Origin: Candidatus Woesearchaeota archaeon
Lineage (GTDB): Archaea; Nanobdellota; Nanobdellia; Woesearchaeales; UBA12501
Length of the DNA: 5,888 bases
Direction: 5' to 3'
NCBI GenBank assembly: GCA_016203375.1
Contig: JACQMX010000027.1
Location: forward strand, 1 to 5,888
This document shows, piece after piece, positions 1 through 5,888 of this stretch (position 1 is its first letter; each line of letters begins with the position of its first letter). The notes beneath the pieces were generated by a model. It saw only the letters and a list, made by a program, of their open reading frames with translations, was not told the DNA's origin and searched no databases. The translations under genes and the position numbers were made by a program.

Positions 1-1610
1 ACCTTAATATTGATGAAGTGGAAAACATTGAGAAGACATGGCGAGAGGTCGCTAAAAAGATTGGCACTGATGTGGATCATCTCAAAAACACGATCCAGCC
101 AATGGCAGCACTGTTCTCTATCGGAGAGCACGCACGCTCCTTGCTCTTCGCCCTAAGCGATGGTGCACTTCCATCCAATGTTGGTGGTGGCTATAACCTG
201 CGCGTAATCTTGAGAAGAGCCCTAATGTTCATTGACAAATATGGCTGGGATATTGATCTGCCTACTGTTTGCAAATGGCATGCCGAATATCTCAAGCCGC
301 TTTTCCCCGAGCTGATGGGGCACCTGGATGATGTGCAAGAAATCCTTGACGTTGAGGAAGACAAGTACAAAGCGACAAAACAAAAGACGCATTCCATTGT
401 TGAAGGCTTGATCAAAACAAAGGAGGAAATTACGGAAAAAAAACTCCTCGAGCTTTATGACTCTAATGGCATTGCTCCGGAACTCATTCGTGATGAAGCA
501 AAAAAACTTGGCAAGACGGTCGTTGTGCCAGAAAATTTCTATTCACTTGTCGCGAGCCTGCACGAGAATGTAGAACAGGCTCACGCGACAACACGAACAG
601 AAAAGCTTGAGCTTGAAGGCGTTCCTGAAACGCGAGCAAAATATTTTGAAGATTATAAGGATACCAAGTTTGAAGCCACCATTGTTAAAATTATTGACAA
701 TAAGGTCATCCTTGACGAAACCTTATTTTACCCAACATCCGGCGGCCAATTGCATGATACGGGTAAAATTAATGGCGAAATGGTCGTTGACGTCTTCAAA
801 CAAGGGAATATCATCGTGCATGTAATGGACACGCCATCAAAACTCAAGCAAGGCCAAAAAGTAAAGTGCGTTATCGATGCGGATAGGCGTATCCAGCTTG
901 CCCAACACCATACGGCAACGCATATCGTGAACGCGGCGGCGCGGCGCGTGCTCGGAAATCATGTCAATCAAGCTGGAGCAAAGAAGACCGTGGAGAAGGC
1001 GCACATTGACCTTACGCATTACCAGTCGCTCACCGAAGACGAGCTGAAGAAGATAGAGCAGGAAGCGAATAAGATCACTGAAGAAAGTATCCCCATGCGA
1101 TTGCGCTTCATGCCGCGCGATGAAGCGGAGAAGAAGTACGGGATGGCCATTTATCAAGGCGGCGTTGTGCCTGGCAAAGAACTGCGCATTGTGGAAATTC
1201 CTGAAGTGGATGTTGAATGCTGCGGCGGAACGCACTTGCATAATACGAATGAAGTGGGCAAGATCAAGATCGTGAAGTCGAGTAAGATTCAAGATGGCAT
1301 TGTCCGCATAGTGTTTACCGCAGGAAAGGCTGCGATGCAAGAAGAGAAGCAAGAGGAAAGTATAGTCAAGCAGGCGGCAAAGCTTTTGAAGTGCAGCGAA
1401 AAGCAAGTGCCTGCAAGAACAGAAGAATTATTTCGCAAATGGAAAACTGTTGTCAAAAAGAAAAAACCTGTTGATACAAAAGAACTTACTGCGACAGAAG
1501 AGTTCGCTGGTGAAGATGTTTTGGTTGAAGTGTGCAAGATTCTCCAAACGCAGCCGGAATATGTTATTAAAACGCTTGAGCGGTTCTCGAAAGAATTAAA
1601 GGAAGCATAA
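1..1610 (+). CDS. alaS: Alanyl-tRNA synthetase, archaeal type, 3' part (5' end outside window)
   Basis: Attaches alanine to tRNA-Ala and hydrolyses mischarged Ser- or Gly-tRNA-Ala in the cytosol. The frame is open to the left edge, so the GTG at 18 is almost certainly internal and the gene is 5'-truncated by the window; most of the class II aminoacylation core is missing. Visible in order: the tRNA-recognition region with GGGYNLRVILRRA (about 186-224); the editing-domain entry FYPTSGGQLHDTG (726-764); the zinc-site motif HTATH (909-923); and its partner CCGGTH (1218-1235). The HxxxH plus CxxxH quartet is what AlaRS and AlaX editing domains use. After this come 124 residues, including LFRKWK, a lysine run, and a final TQPE...T.ERF.KEL segment, which I recognise as the usual ending of archaeal AlaRS rather than the bacterial C-Ala ending. 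Stop TAA at 1608-1610. Lysine codon choice is uneven along the gene. Identification is very secure. Confidence 0.96.
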   Translation, partial: LNIDEVENIEKTWREVAKKIGTDVDHLKNTIQPMAALFSIGEHARSLLFALSDGALPSNVGGGYNLRVILRRALMFIDKYGWDIDLPTVCKWHAEYLKPLFPELMGHLDDVQEILDVEEDKYKATKQKTHSIVEGLIKTKEEITEKKLLELYDSNGIAPELIRDEAKKLGKTVVVPENFYSLVASLHENVEQAHATTRTEKLELEGVPETRAKYFEDYKDTKFEATIVKIIDNKVILDETLFYPTSGGQLHDTGKINGEMVVDVFKQGNIIVHVMDTPSKLKQGQKVKCVIDADRRIQLAQHHTATHIVNAAARRVLGNHVNQAGAKKTVEKAHIDLTHYQSLTEDELKKIEQEANKITEESIPMRLRFMPRDEAEKKYGMAIYQGGVVPGKELRIVEIPEVDVECCGGTHLHNTNEVGKIKIVKSSKIQDGIVRIVFTAGKAAMQEEKQEESIVKQAAKLLKCSEKQVPARTEELFRKWKTVVKKKKPVDTKELTATEEFAGEDVLVEVCKILQTQPEYVIKTLERFSKELKEA

Positions 1611-1639
1611 AAATTATTCTAAGTATTTGATAGAATGAT
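1609..1639 (-). terminator. Hairpin plus U5 in the alaS/radical SAM convergent gap
   Basis: The 30-bp gap between the converging genes contains an inverted repeat, ATTATTCTA (1613-1621) against TAGAATGAT (1631-1639), with a 9-nt loop and one T/G mismatch. Read leftward, the stem runs into five U (complement of A1609-1613), the arrangement of a simple terminator for the radical SAM gene. Read rightward there is no U-tract after the stem. The stem is AT-rich and weak, and archaea often terminate on U-tracts alone, so this is suggestive only. Confidence 0.4.
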
Positions 1640-1640
1640 G

Positions 1641-2324
1641 TTAATAAAATTCCGCAGTCTGCCAGCTAAAGAAATCTTTTACCGCAAATACTTTTGCATT
1701 AGGTAAACGTAAATCTTGTGTTGCGGCATCAAAGATCTCTTCGGAAATGGAGAAACGCTCTCTATTTCTCTCGCCATTGCCAGTTGGATGAAACTTAAAG
1801 ATCTTCCAGCTCACAATATGATCATATTGAGCAAGCAGATCGCGCAATCCATGCATGTCCGCATAATTCTCTTTCGTGAGAACGGTTGTTATGGATATCT
1901 TTTTTCCTAGGCGTCTCATCCAATCAAGCGTACGCAAGGTGACATGAAAACTTCCTGGTGCGCGCATAGTATCGTTTACTGCTTGTTTATATGAATCTAG
2001 CGGAACATTAAGGATATCAATTAACGCAAGCTGCTCTTCCTTCCATGCTGGCAAAAGATAACCATTCGTGTGCACCTTTGTCTCATGGCCTTTTGCCTTG
2101 GCATAGGCGAGCAGTTCCGGCAAATCTTTTCTCAACAATGGTTCACCGCCAATAAAAACAACACGGGTTATAGATGGAGAAAGTTGATCAATGACGGCCT
2201 TCACCTTTTGCGTTGGCATTTCCACATTGTCGTCCATGCTCACACAAAAGCCACAGTTAAGATTGCACCTGCTTGTGAGCTCAATCGCGGCGATAGTTTT
2301 CTTGAGAGCAATGGTTTGTTGCAT
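1641..2324 (-). CDS. Small radical SAM protein, substrate unknown
   Basis: A 227-residue radical SAM enzyme. The 4Fe-4S/SAM cluster motif is C20-NLN-C24-GF-C27 (CxxxCxxC), followed by the SAM-contacting IGGEPL at 58-63. Later strands KVHTNG (83-88), LNVPLDS (105-111) and SITTVLT (144-150) fit the partial TIM barrel of the MoaA/viperin-like group. There are no cysteines after residue 27, hence no SPASM or auxiliary cluster. A segment SWKIFKFHP (172-180), followed by RFSISEEIF (190-198), resembles the WK(V/I)F...F.I..EEF region of viperin. The protein stops soon afterwards, shorter than most relatives, so it is either a minimal enzyme or C-terminally trimmed. The start is well bounded: ATG at 2324 lies only one codon after an in-frame TAA (2330-2328), no Shine-Dalgarno precedes it, and a TATA box sits about 26 bp upstream, implying a leaderless mRNA. 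Fold is secure; substrate is not determined. Confidence 0.88.
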   Translation of the reverse strand: MQQTIALKKTIAAIELTSRCNLNCGFCVSMDDNVEMPTQKVKAVIDQLSPSITRVVFIGGEPLLRKDLPELLAYAKAKGHETKVHTNGYLLPAWKEEQLALIDILNVPLDSYKQAVNDTMRAPGSFHVTLRTLDWMRRLGKKISITTVLTKENYADMHGLRDLLAQYDHIVSWKIFKFHPTGNGERNRERFSISEEIFDAATQDLRLPNAKVFAVKDFFSWQTAEFY

Positions 2325-2346
2325 ATGTTATGATAAGAAAAGTGTA

Positions 2347-2354
2347 TTTAAAAA
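2347..2354 (-). promoter_or_regulatory. TATA box for leaderless radical SAM transcript
   Basis: On the minus strand, TTTTTAAA is centred 26 bp before the ATG at 2324. Archaeal transcription usually starts about 25 bp from the TATA centre, so the start would fall on or next to the A of the ATG, giving a leaderless transcript. Absence of any Shine-Dalgarno before this ATG fits. An alternative TATA at 2378-2385 also reads on this strand (it is nearly symmetric) and would give a leader of roughly 30 nt. Confidence 0.55.
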
Positions 2355-2377
2355 GCTACGGTTTTCCTATACAAAGA

Positions 2378-2385
2378 TTTATATA
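2378..2385 (+). promoter_or_regulatory. TATA box in the divergent intergenic region
   Basis: TTTATATA, the archaeal consensus, with purine-rich AAAGA just before it as a possible BRE. Reading rightward, transcription would start near 2405-2408, giving the zinc-ribbon gene a leader of about 90 nt. Because the box is nearly symmetric it could also serve the leftward gene. Inferred from sequence match and spacing only. Confidence 0.55.
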
Positions 2386-2389
2386 CCAC

Positions 2390-2430
2390 GTTATCCCATA
2401 TAGTATAACATAGTTCTTGTGTTGATACTG
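2390..2430. promoter_or_regulatory. Overlapping dyads near the predicted start site (possible operator)
   Basis: Two inverted repeats share this stretch. The first is GTTAT (2390-2394), 10 nt, ATAAC (2405-2409), exact in both 5-bp arms and placed between the TATA box and the predicted start. The second is AGTATAACA (2402-2410) against TGTTGATACT (2420-2429), 9 paired bases with one bulged G2424 and a 9-nt loop. The first looks like a dimer-binding operator; the second could also be an RNA hairpin at the 5' end of the leader. They share ATAAC, so they are mutually exclusive as structures. Chance occurrence in AT-rich DNA is possible. Confidence 0.35.
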
Positions 2431-2484
2431 ATAAAGAGACAGGAAACTGGAACAATAAATTAAGGTTAGAAGCAAAGGCAATCT

Positions 2485-2491
2485 GAGGTGA
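2485..2491 (+). promoter_or_regulatory. Strong Shine-Dalgarno of the zinc-ribbon gene
   Basis: GAGGTGA ends 5 nt before the ATG at 2497 and is a full complement of the conserved 3' end of archaeal 16S rRNA (…TCACCTCC). It is the best ribosome site in the window and the main reason to accept a 44-codon gene here. Confidence 0.8.
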
Positions 2492-2496
2492 GGGTC

Positions 2497-2631
2497 ATGG
2501 ATTTTTTTATTCAAAAGGTTGTACAATGCGAAGGTTGCAATAAGGATTTTCTTTACTTTGGAGACTCATTACGAGAAGATATAGAAGAGCACTACTTCTG
2601 CTCACCAGATTGCGCGGAGAATAAAAGATAA
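2497..2631 (+). CDS. 44-residue zinc-ribbon (TRASH/L24e-like) microprotein
   Basis: Small gene from ATG 2497 to TAA 2629-2631, encoding 44 residues. Four cysteines form two knuckles, C11-EG-C14 and C35-SPD-C39. The 20 residues between C14 and C35, then x3, give C-x20-C-x3-C, which fits the TRASH signature (C-x19-22-C-x3-C). TRASH and the related L24e/MYM-type fingers are treble-clef folds that bind zinc or other metals; YFCSPDC is typical of their second knuckle. TRASH domains occur in metal sensors, transporters and DNA-binding proteins, but here the domain is essentially the whole protein with no added HTH, so its partner (RNA, ribosome, protein or metal) is unknown. No signal peptide or membrane segment. 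The strong Shine-Dalgarno, intact cysteine pattern and fit between flanking genes argue that it is real. It is divergent from the radical SAM gene and its end lies 16 bp from the end of hppA. Confidence 0.85.
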   Translation: MDFFIQKVVQCEGCNKDFLYFGDSLREDIEEHYFCSPDCAENKR

Positions 2632-2647
2632 AAAAATAATAAAAATT
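2631..2647 (-). terminator. U-tracts after hppA
   Basis: Immediately after the hppA stop (2650-2648), the minus strand reads as two T-runs (complement of A2641-2645 and A2631-2636) separated by a short AT stretch. There is no hairpin. Oligo-T runs alone commonly end archaeal transcripts, and the position directly behind the stop codon suits that role. Confidence 0.5.
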
Positions 2648-4684
2648 CTAGATAAACAATGGTGCCAAGACCAAAGTTACTGTTGCCAGCAGTTTGATCA
2701 AGACATGGATGCTAGGACCTGCGGTATCTTTCGCCGGGTCTCCCACAGTATCGCCAACAACCGCCGCCTTGTGCGCTTCACTGCCTTTGCCGCCATACGC
2801 TCCGGTTTCAATATATTTCTTGGCATTATCCCAAGCACCGCCTGCGTTATTCAGAACAGTCGCGAGAATAACTCCGGCAATGGTACCAACCATAAGCATG
2901 GCAGCAACCGCCTCCGCTCGCAACAGCAAGCCAACAACCACCGGGAAGCCAACAGCGAGCACGCCAGGCAAGATCATGTTTTTTAACGCGCCTTTTGTCG
3001 TGATGTCAACGCACTTGGCATAATCAGGCTTTACCTTGCCAGCCATTATGCCTTTGTTCTTGAATTGCCTGCGCACTTCCTCAATGACGTAGGAAGCAGT
3101 CTTGCCAACTGCTCGAATAGCAAATGCGCTAAACACGAATACAAGCATCGCGCCTAGCATGCCGCCGATGAAAACTTCAATCTTTGAGAGATCAACAACA
3201 CTGAACGCTTTGCCTGTTAGGTTGGCGACCTCATCCATGTACGCAGAGAACAGCAAAAACGCTGCTAAGGCCGCACTGCCAATAGCGTATCCTTTTGTTA
3301 ACGCTTTTGTTGTGTTACCCACCGCGTCTAAGCGATCTGTCTTCTTGCGAATCGCTTCAGGCGCCTTAGACATCTCCACAATGCCGCCGGCATTGTCCGT
3401 TATTGGGCCAAAGGTATCCATAGCTAAAATGTACGCTGCCGTCGCGAGCATACCCATTGTAGCAATAGCTGTTCCGTACAATCCACCATGCGCGACACCA
3501 GACCAAACACCCATCACGTAAGAGAAGAACAAGGCGAGTGAAATCACGATTACTGGCAAGCCAGTGCACTCAAGGCCAACAGCAAGACCAGAGATGATGT
3601 TTGTCGCTGGTCCTGTTCGCGATGCTTCGGCAATCTCCTTTACTGGGCGATATTTGTACTCTGTATAATATTGTGTGATATAAACAAAGGCTATGCTTGT
3701 TACAATACCAATCAAGCCAGCGTAGAAGAACCATGCGTTCTTCAGCATGACCATGGTCGCTATGTAAAATCCTACTGCGGCAAGCAACGCAGTAATGTAA
3801 TAGCCCCTATTCAAAGCCTTCATAGGATCCTCATCTTCTCGCGCTTTCACGCACATGATACCAATCATGGACGCGAGCAAGCCAAAGGCTCTCGCAACGA
3901 GTGGAAAGAGCACGCCATTGATGCCAAAGACAGGAAACAAACCGACACCTAAGATCATGGCGCCGATGTTCTCTGCAGCAGTTGACTCGAACAAGTCAGC
4001 GCCACGGCCTGCACAATCTCCGACATTATCGCCTACCAAGTCTGCGATAACTGCTGGATTTCTTGGATCATCTTCTGGAATGCCTGCTTCAACCTTGCCA
4101 ACAAGGTCTGCGCCAACATCCGCTGCCTTGGTGTAAATTCCTCCACCAAGCTGCGCGAATAATGCCACGAAACTTGCGCCAAAACCAAAGCCAACAAGCA
4201 TGAATGGTGTTGTTTTTGGATCTGCGCCGAAGAGGTAGAATAATCCTGCAACACCGATGAGCGATAAGGCTACAACCATAACGCCAGATACCGCGCCTCC
4301 GCGCATAGCAATCTTCAAGGCTTCTGCGGTTGATTTTCTCGCCGCGGATGCGGTTCTAATGTTTGCGCGCACGGAAATATACATGCCAATAAGTCCAGCG
4401 AGAGCCGAGCATAATGCGCCTATAACAAAACCGATAGATGTTTTTGCAGCATACTCCCACTTGCCGAGAAAGCCATAAATGCCAAAGATAATAAGCGCGA
4501 CAACGATGGCAAGGACGCCAATGGTCTTGTATTGTCGCTTGAGGAAGGCATTCGCTCCTTCCTTGATCGCGTTAGAGATTTCCTGCATCTTTGGCGTACC
4601 CTGGTCCTGCTTCAGGACATACCACGCCAGGTATGCAGCAAAAAGAATGGCTAAAACACTAATTCCGAAAACGTAGGCTAGCAT
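2648..4684 (-). CDS. hppA: Membrane-bound proton-translocating pyrophosphatase, K+-independent type
   Basis: Hydrolyses PPi to two phosphates and uses the energy to pump ions out across the cytoplasmic membrane. The 678 residues match the prokaryotic family length and contain about 16 hydrophobic helices. Family motifs present: [11 protein letters not shown] (189-199), DDPRNP (205-210), [17 protein letters not shown] (218-234), [12 protein letters not shown] (423-434), [12 protein letters not shown] (612-623) and [15 protein letters not shown] (644-658). These hold the Asp/Lys/Asn residues that bind Mg-PPi, so the enzyme looks active. The [10 protein letters not shown] segment has Lys at 460 and Thr at 463, the pair that marks K+-independent enzymes (K+-dependent ones have Ala at 460). 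Characterised K+-independent members pump H+, so H+ rather than Na+ transport is inferred. ATG 4684 is preceded by a G-rich ribosome site and a good TATA box, implying its own promoter. Single gene, convergent with the zinc-ribbon gene. Confidence 0.98.
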   Translation of the reverse strand: MLAYVFGISVLAILFAAYLAWYVLKQDQGTPKMQEISNAIKEGANAFLKRQYKTIGVLAIVVALIIFGIYGFLGKWEYAAKTSIGFVIGALCSALAGLIGMYISVRANIRTASAARKSTAEALKIAMRGGAVSGVMVVALSLIGVAGLFYLFGADPKTTPFMLVGFGFGASFVALFAQLGGGIYTKAADVGADLVGKVEAGIPEDDPRNPAVIADLVGDNVGDCAGRGADLFESTAAENIGAMILGVGLFPVFGINGVLFPLVARAFGLLASMIGIMCVKAREDEDPMKALNRGYYITALLAAVGFYIATMVMLKNAWFFYAGLIGIVTSIAFVYITQYYTEYKYRPVKEIAEASRTGPATNIISGLAVGLECTGLPVIVISLALFFSYVMGVWSGVAHGGLYGTAIATMGMLATAAYILAMDTFGPITDNAGGIVEMSKAPEAIRKKTDRLDAVGNTTKALTKGYAIGSAALAAFLLFSAYMDEVANLTGKAFSVVDLSKIEVFIGGMLGAMLVFVFSAFAIRAVGKTASYVIEEVRRQFKNKGIMAGKVKPDYAKCVDITTKGALKNMILPGVLAVGFPVVVGLLLRAEAVAAMLMVGTIAGVILATVLNNAGGAWDNAKKYIETGAYGGKGSEAHKAAVVGDTVGDPAKDTAGPSIHVLIKLLATVTLVLAPLFI

Positions 4685-4692
4685 AGTTTACA

Positions 4693-4699
4693 ACCCCCT
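4693..4699 (-). promoter_or_regulatory. G-rich Shine-Dalgarno of hppA
   Basis: Minus strand AGGGGGT, 8 nt before the ATG at 4684. It can pair with the archaeal anti-Shine-Dalgarno ACCUCCU if one G-U pair is allowed. It supports this ATG as the start. Confidence 0.6.
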
Positions 4700-4746
4700 A
4701 ATTAATGATTGATAATCGAATGTTAACCACGCAGAAAAATGGGGCG

Positions 4747-4754
4747 TATATAAA
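4747..4754 (-). promoter_or_regulatory. TATA box of hppA
   Basis: Minus strand TTTATATA, preceded by CGAAATA, a plausible purine-rich BRE. Transcription would start near 4725, leaving a leader of about 40 nt that contains the G-rich ribosome site. Of the promoter candidates here this is the best match to the archaeal consensus. Confidence 0.7.
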
Positions 4755-4763
4755 TATTTCGAT

Positions 4764-4781
4764 AAAAACAGATAATGTCTG
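4764..4781 (-). terminator. Small hairpin plus U5 after the peptidase gene
   Basis: On the minus strand, CAGA (4781-4778), a 5-nt loop CATTA, TCTG (4772-4769), then five T (4768-4764), lying 11 bp after the peptidase stop codon. A 4-bp stem is weak, but the U-tract directly behind it is the arrangement of a terminator, and it falls just before the hppA promoter, where insulation would be expected. Confidence 0.4.
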
Positions 4782-4792
4782 AGAAGTTGATT

Positions 4793-5888
4793 TTAAGGGA
4801 AATAATATGATTTTGTCAGCTTAAGCACTTTTTTATATTTTTCTTTCATCCCATTATGATCGACACCATCACGAGGTGGAACAAACAGAGCTCGTCCTTG
4901 GTGTCTAGTTGGATTATATGGTACTCCAAAATACACTTCTTCAGGAGAATTAAACCAAAACATGCCTGTATGTGTATTATCATCTGGCGCAAACACGCGA
5001 CGCTTTGTAGTTTGTGCTATGTCTCGCGCAATATTATCCTCGCCTTTTCCAGTTTCGCAAGAATCAAGAATAACAACAGCGTTAGGCGTTAAAATTTTGT
5101 CTAATGAAGGCGCAAATACTGGAATGGTATCTCTTGTTATTTGGTATTCAATGAGCCCTGAAAAACCGGATAACAAAATAGCATGCTGCTCTCCGTGCGC
5201 GTTTACTAAAACAACGGATGCTTGTGCTCCCCAATCATAAAGATTGTTTATAATATATTTCATGTGCTCTGGGGTTGCTGGCTGTGTAATAATTGGTGTG
5301 TAAGCGCCAAGCTCATCAAAAATGTAAAAATCATTTACAGCTGGAGACGTCATTCCTTTATTGATCCCTGGATTTCTTGTTATAAAATAAAGAGCAATAT
5401 TTTTTCCTTTTGGCTGCCTCATGGTTTCCAATGTTTTTTCTAAAGCTGCAGGAGAAAACCAATCAAAATTAACAATGCCAAGCTCCGAATATAGCAAGTT
5501 AGGATCGCTTACCTTGCTTAAGGCTGTTCGTGTTTGTCTCTTTACAAGTGTCGATAAGTCCTTATCTTGAACGTGCCGGAATCCTTTTGATTGGAGAAGC
5601 TCCAGATGTGCTGGATATTGAATAAACTCCTCTAAATTATCAAGAGATGGCAGAATAGCGGCGAAAGCTTTTATCGGATCAAATGTTCCAGTTAATTGCT
5701 CAACTGCTGACAGATAGGCAGCAGGATGCTCGCCGAGAAGCAATGAGAAGATTTTGGAAGGGTATTTTCGAAAAGATTTATCAGCACTGTCAGCGAAAAA
5801 CGCCGCGAGATATGTCGCGCGATCTTGTATTTCTGCTAGTGAAAGCTCGTGCAATCTTCTTTTGAGAACTGCATGATTGGAATTGACA
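4793..5888 (-). CDS. Caspase-like (clan CD) cysteine peptidase, probably 5'-truncated by window
   Basis: Probable cysteine endopeptidase of the caspase/metacaspase/CHAT superfamily. Numbering from the TTG at 5854 (353 residues): a hydrophobic strand ASVVLVNAHG carries the candidate catalytic His220-Gly (codon 5195-5197), and AVVILDSCETG carries Cys266 (codon 5057-5059). Four hydrophobics followed by D-S-C, a His-Gly upstream, and a 46-residue His-Cys spacing are clan CD hallmarks; DSCETG recalls metacaspase DSCHSG and CHAT ACETG. An earlier strand NIALYFITR (152-160) fits the start of the caspase fold. Residues 1-145 look helical, of unknown role; the part after 290 (VFAPDD..., VYFGVPY) matches nothing I recognise. 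No membrane segment is visible. No ATG occurs in frame; the frame stays open from 5854 to the window edge, with plausible coding sequence (HAVLKRRL) upstream, so the true start is probably outside. Substrate and subfamily unknown. The stop lies 108 bp before hppA. Confidence 0.82.
   Translation of the reverse strand, partial: VNSNHAVLKRRLHELSLAEIQDRATYLAAFFADSADKSFRKYPSKIFSLLLGEHPAAYLSAVEQLTGTFDPIKAFAAILPSLDNLEEFIQYPAHLELLQSKGFRHVQDKDLSTLVKRQTRTALSKVSDPNLLYSELGIVNFDWFSPAALEKTLETMRQPKGKNIALYFITRNPGINKGMTSPAVNDFYIFDELGAYTPIITQPATPEHMKYIINNLYDWGAQASVVLVNAHGEQHAILLSGFSGLIEYQITRDTIPVFAPSLDKILTPNAVVILDSCETGKGEDNIARDIAQTTKRRVFAPDDNTHTGMFWFNSPEEVYFGVPYNPTRHQGRALFVPPRDGVDHNGMKEKYKKVLKLTKSYYFP

Noticed and set aside
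18..20. GTG at 18 as the start of alaS
   Set aside because: The frame is open to the left edge and the protein lacks most of the catalytic core, so the true start is upstream of the window.
837..1406. Open frame of 189 codons on the minus strand inside alaS
   Set aside because: It is antisense to strongly conserved AlaRS editing motifs, has no ribosome site I can see, and its translation is low-complexity (Leu/His/Arg rich) with no recognisable domain.
2408..2496. Riboswitch or structured RNA in the leader of the zinc-ribbon gene
   Set aside because: Apart from the dyad at its 5' end and a 3-bp stem with a GAAA loop (2440-2449), I see no extended pairing and no match to a known riboswitch core.
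3102..3521. Open frame of 139 codons on the plus strand inside hppA
   Set aside because: It is the complement of conserved pyrophosphatase sequence; the Ala/Pro/Ser/Thr-rich translation is what antisense of a membrane protein gives.
5852..5854. TTG at 5854 as the start of the peptidase gene
   Set aside because: The frame stays open to the right edge with plausible coding sequence, and I see no Shine-Dalgarno before the TTG, so truncation by the window is more likely. It cannot be excluded.
1..5888. tRNA genes, CRISPR repeats, insertion sequences or attachment sites
   Set aside because: I saw no T-loop/GGTTC-type tRNA core, no regularly spaced direct repeats, and no transposase or flanking inverted repeats; the window is almost entirely filled by the genes listed.

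Overview
The window reads as archaeal chromosome. The alanyl-tRNA synthetase is of the archaeal type. Promoter-like elements are archaeal TATA boxes (TTTATATA, TTTTTAAA) rather than -35/-10 pairs. One small gene has a near-perfect Shine-Dalgarno (GAGGTGA), while another appears leaderless. The dense packing and the gene mix would suit a DPANN-type archaeon (for example a Woesearchaeota-like lineage), but that placement is an inference and nothing here fixes the phylum.

Layout, left to right. (1) 1-1610 (+): the 3' part of alaS, covering the tRNA-recognition, editing and C-terminal regions; the aminoacylation core lies mostly before the window. (2) 1641-2324 (-): a compact radical SAM protein, convergent with alaS across a 30-bp gap that holds a hairpin and U-tract. 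(3) 2325-2496: a 172-bp divergent promoter region with TATA-like boxes for both directions and two overlapping dyads near the predicted start of the rightward transcript. (4) 2497-2631 (+): a 44-residue zinc-ribbon (TRASH/L24e-like) microprotein with a strong Shine-Dalgarno. (5) 2648-4684 (-): a complete membrane pyrophosphatase, hppA, with the K460/T463 signature of the K+-independent H+-pumping subgroup. (6) 4685-4792: a 108-bp spacer with a clear TATA box and G-rich ribosome site for hppA and a small hairpin-plus-U-tract that could end the upstream gene. (7) 4793 to the right edge (-): a caspase-like (clan CD) cysteine peptidase whose 5' end probably lies beyond the window.

The genes do not form an obvious operon or shared pathway. 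alaS and hppA are housekeeping functions: charging and proofreading of tRNA-Ala, and coupling of PPi hydrolysis to ion pumping. PPi is released by aminoacyl-tRNA synthetases, so there is a loose metabolic link but no evidence of co-regulation. The accessory interest lies in the clan CD peptidase, the TRASH-like microprotein with its dyad-bearing promoter, and the small radical SAM protein that has some local resemblance to viperin. I found no tRNA, rRNA, CRISPR array, insertion sequence or recognisable riboswitch, and I do not see a convincing new multi-gene system.
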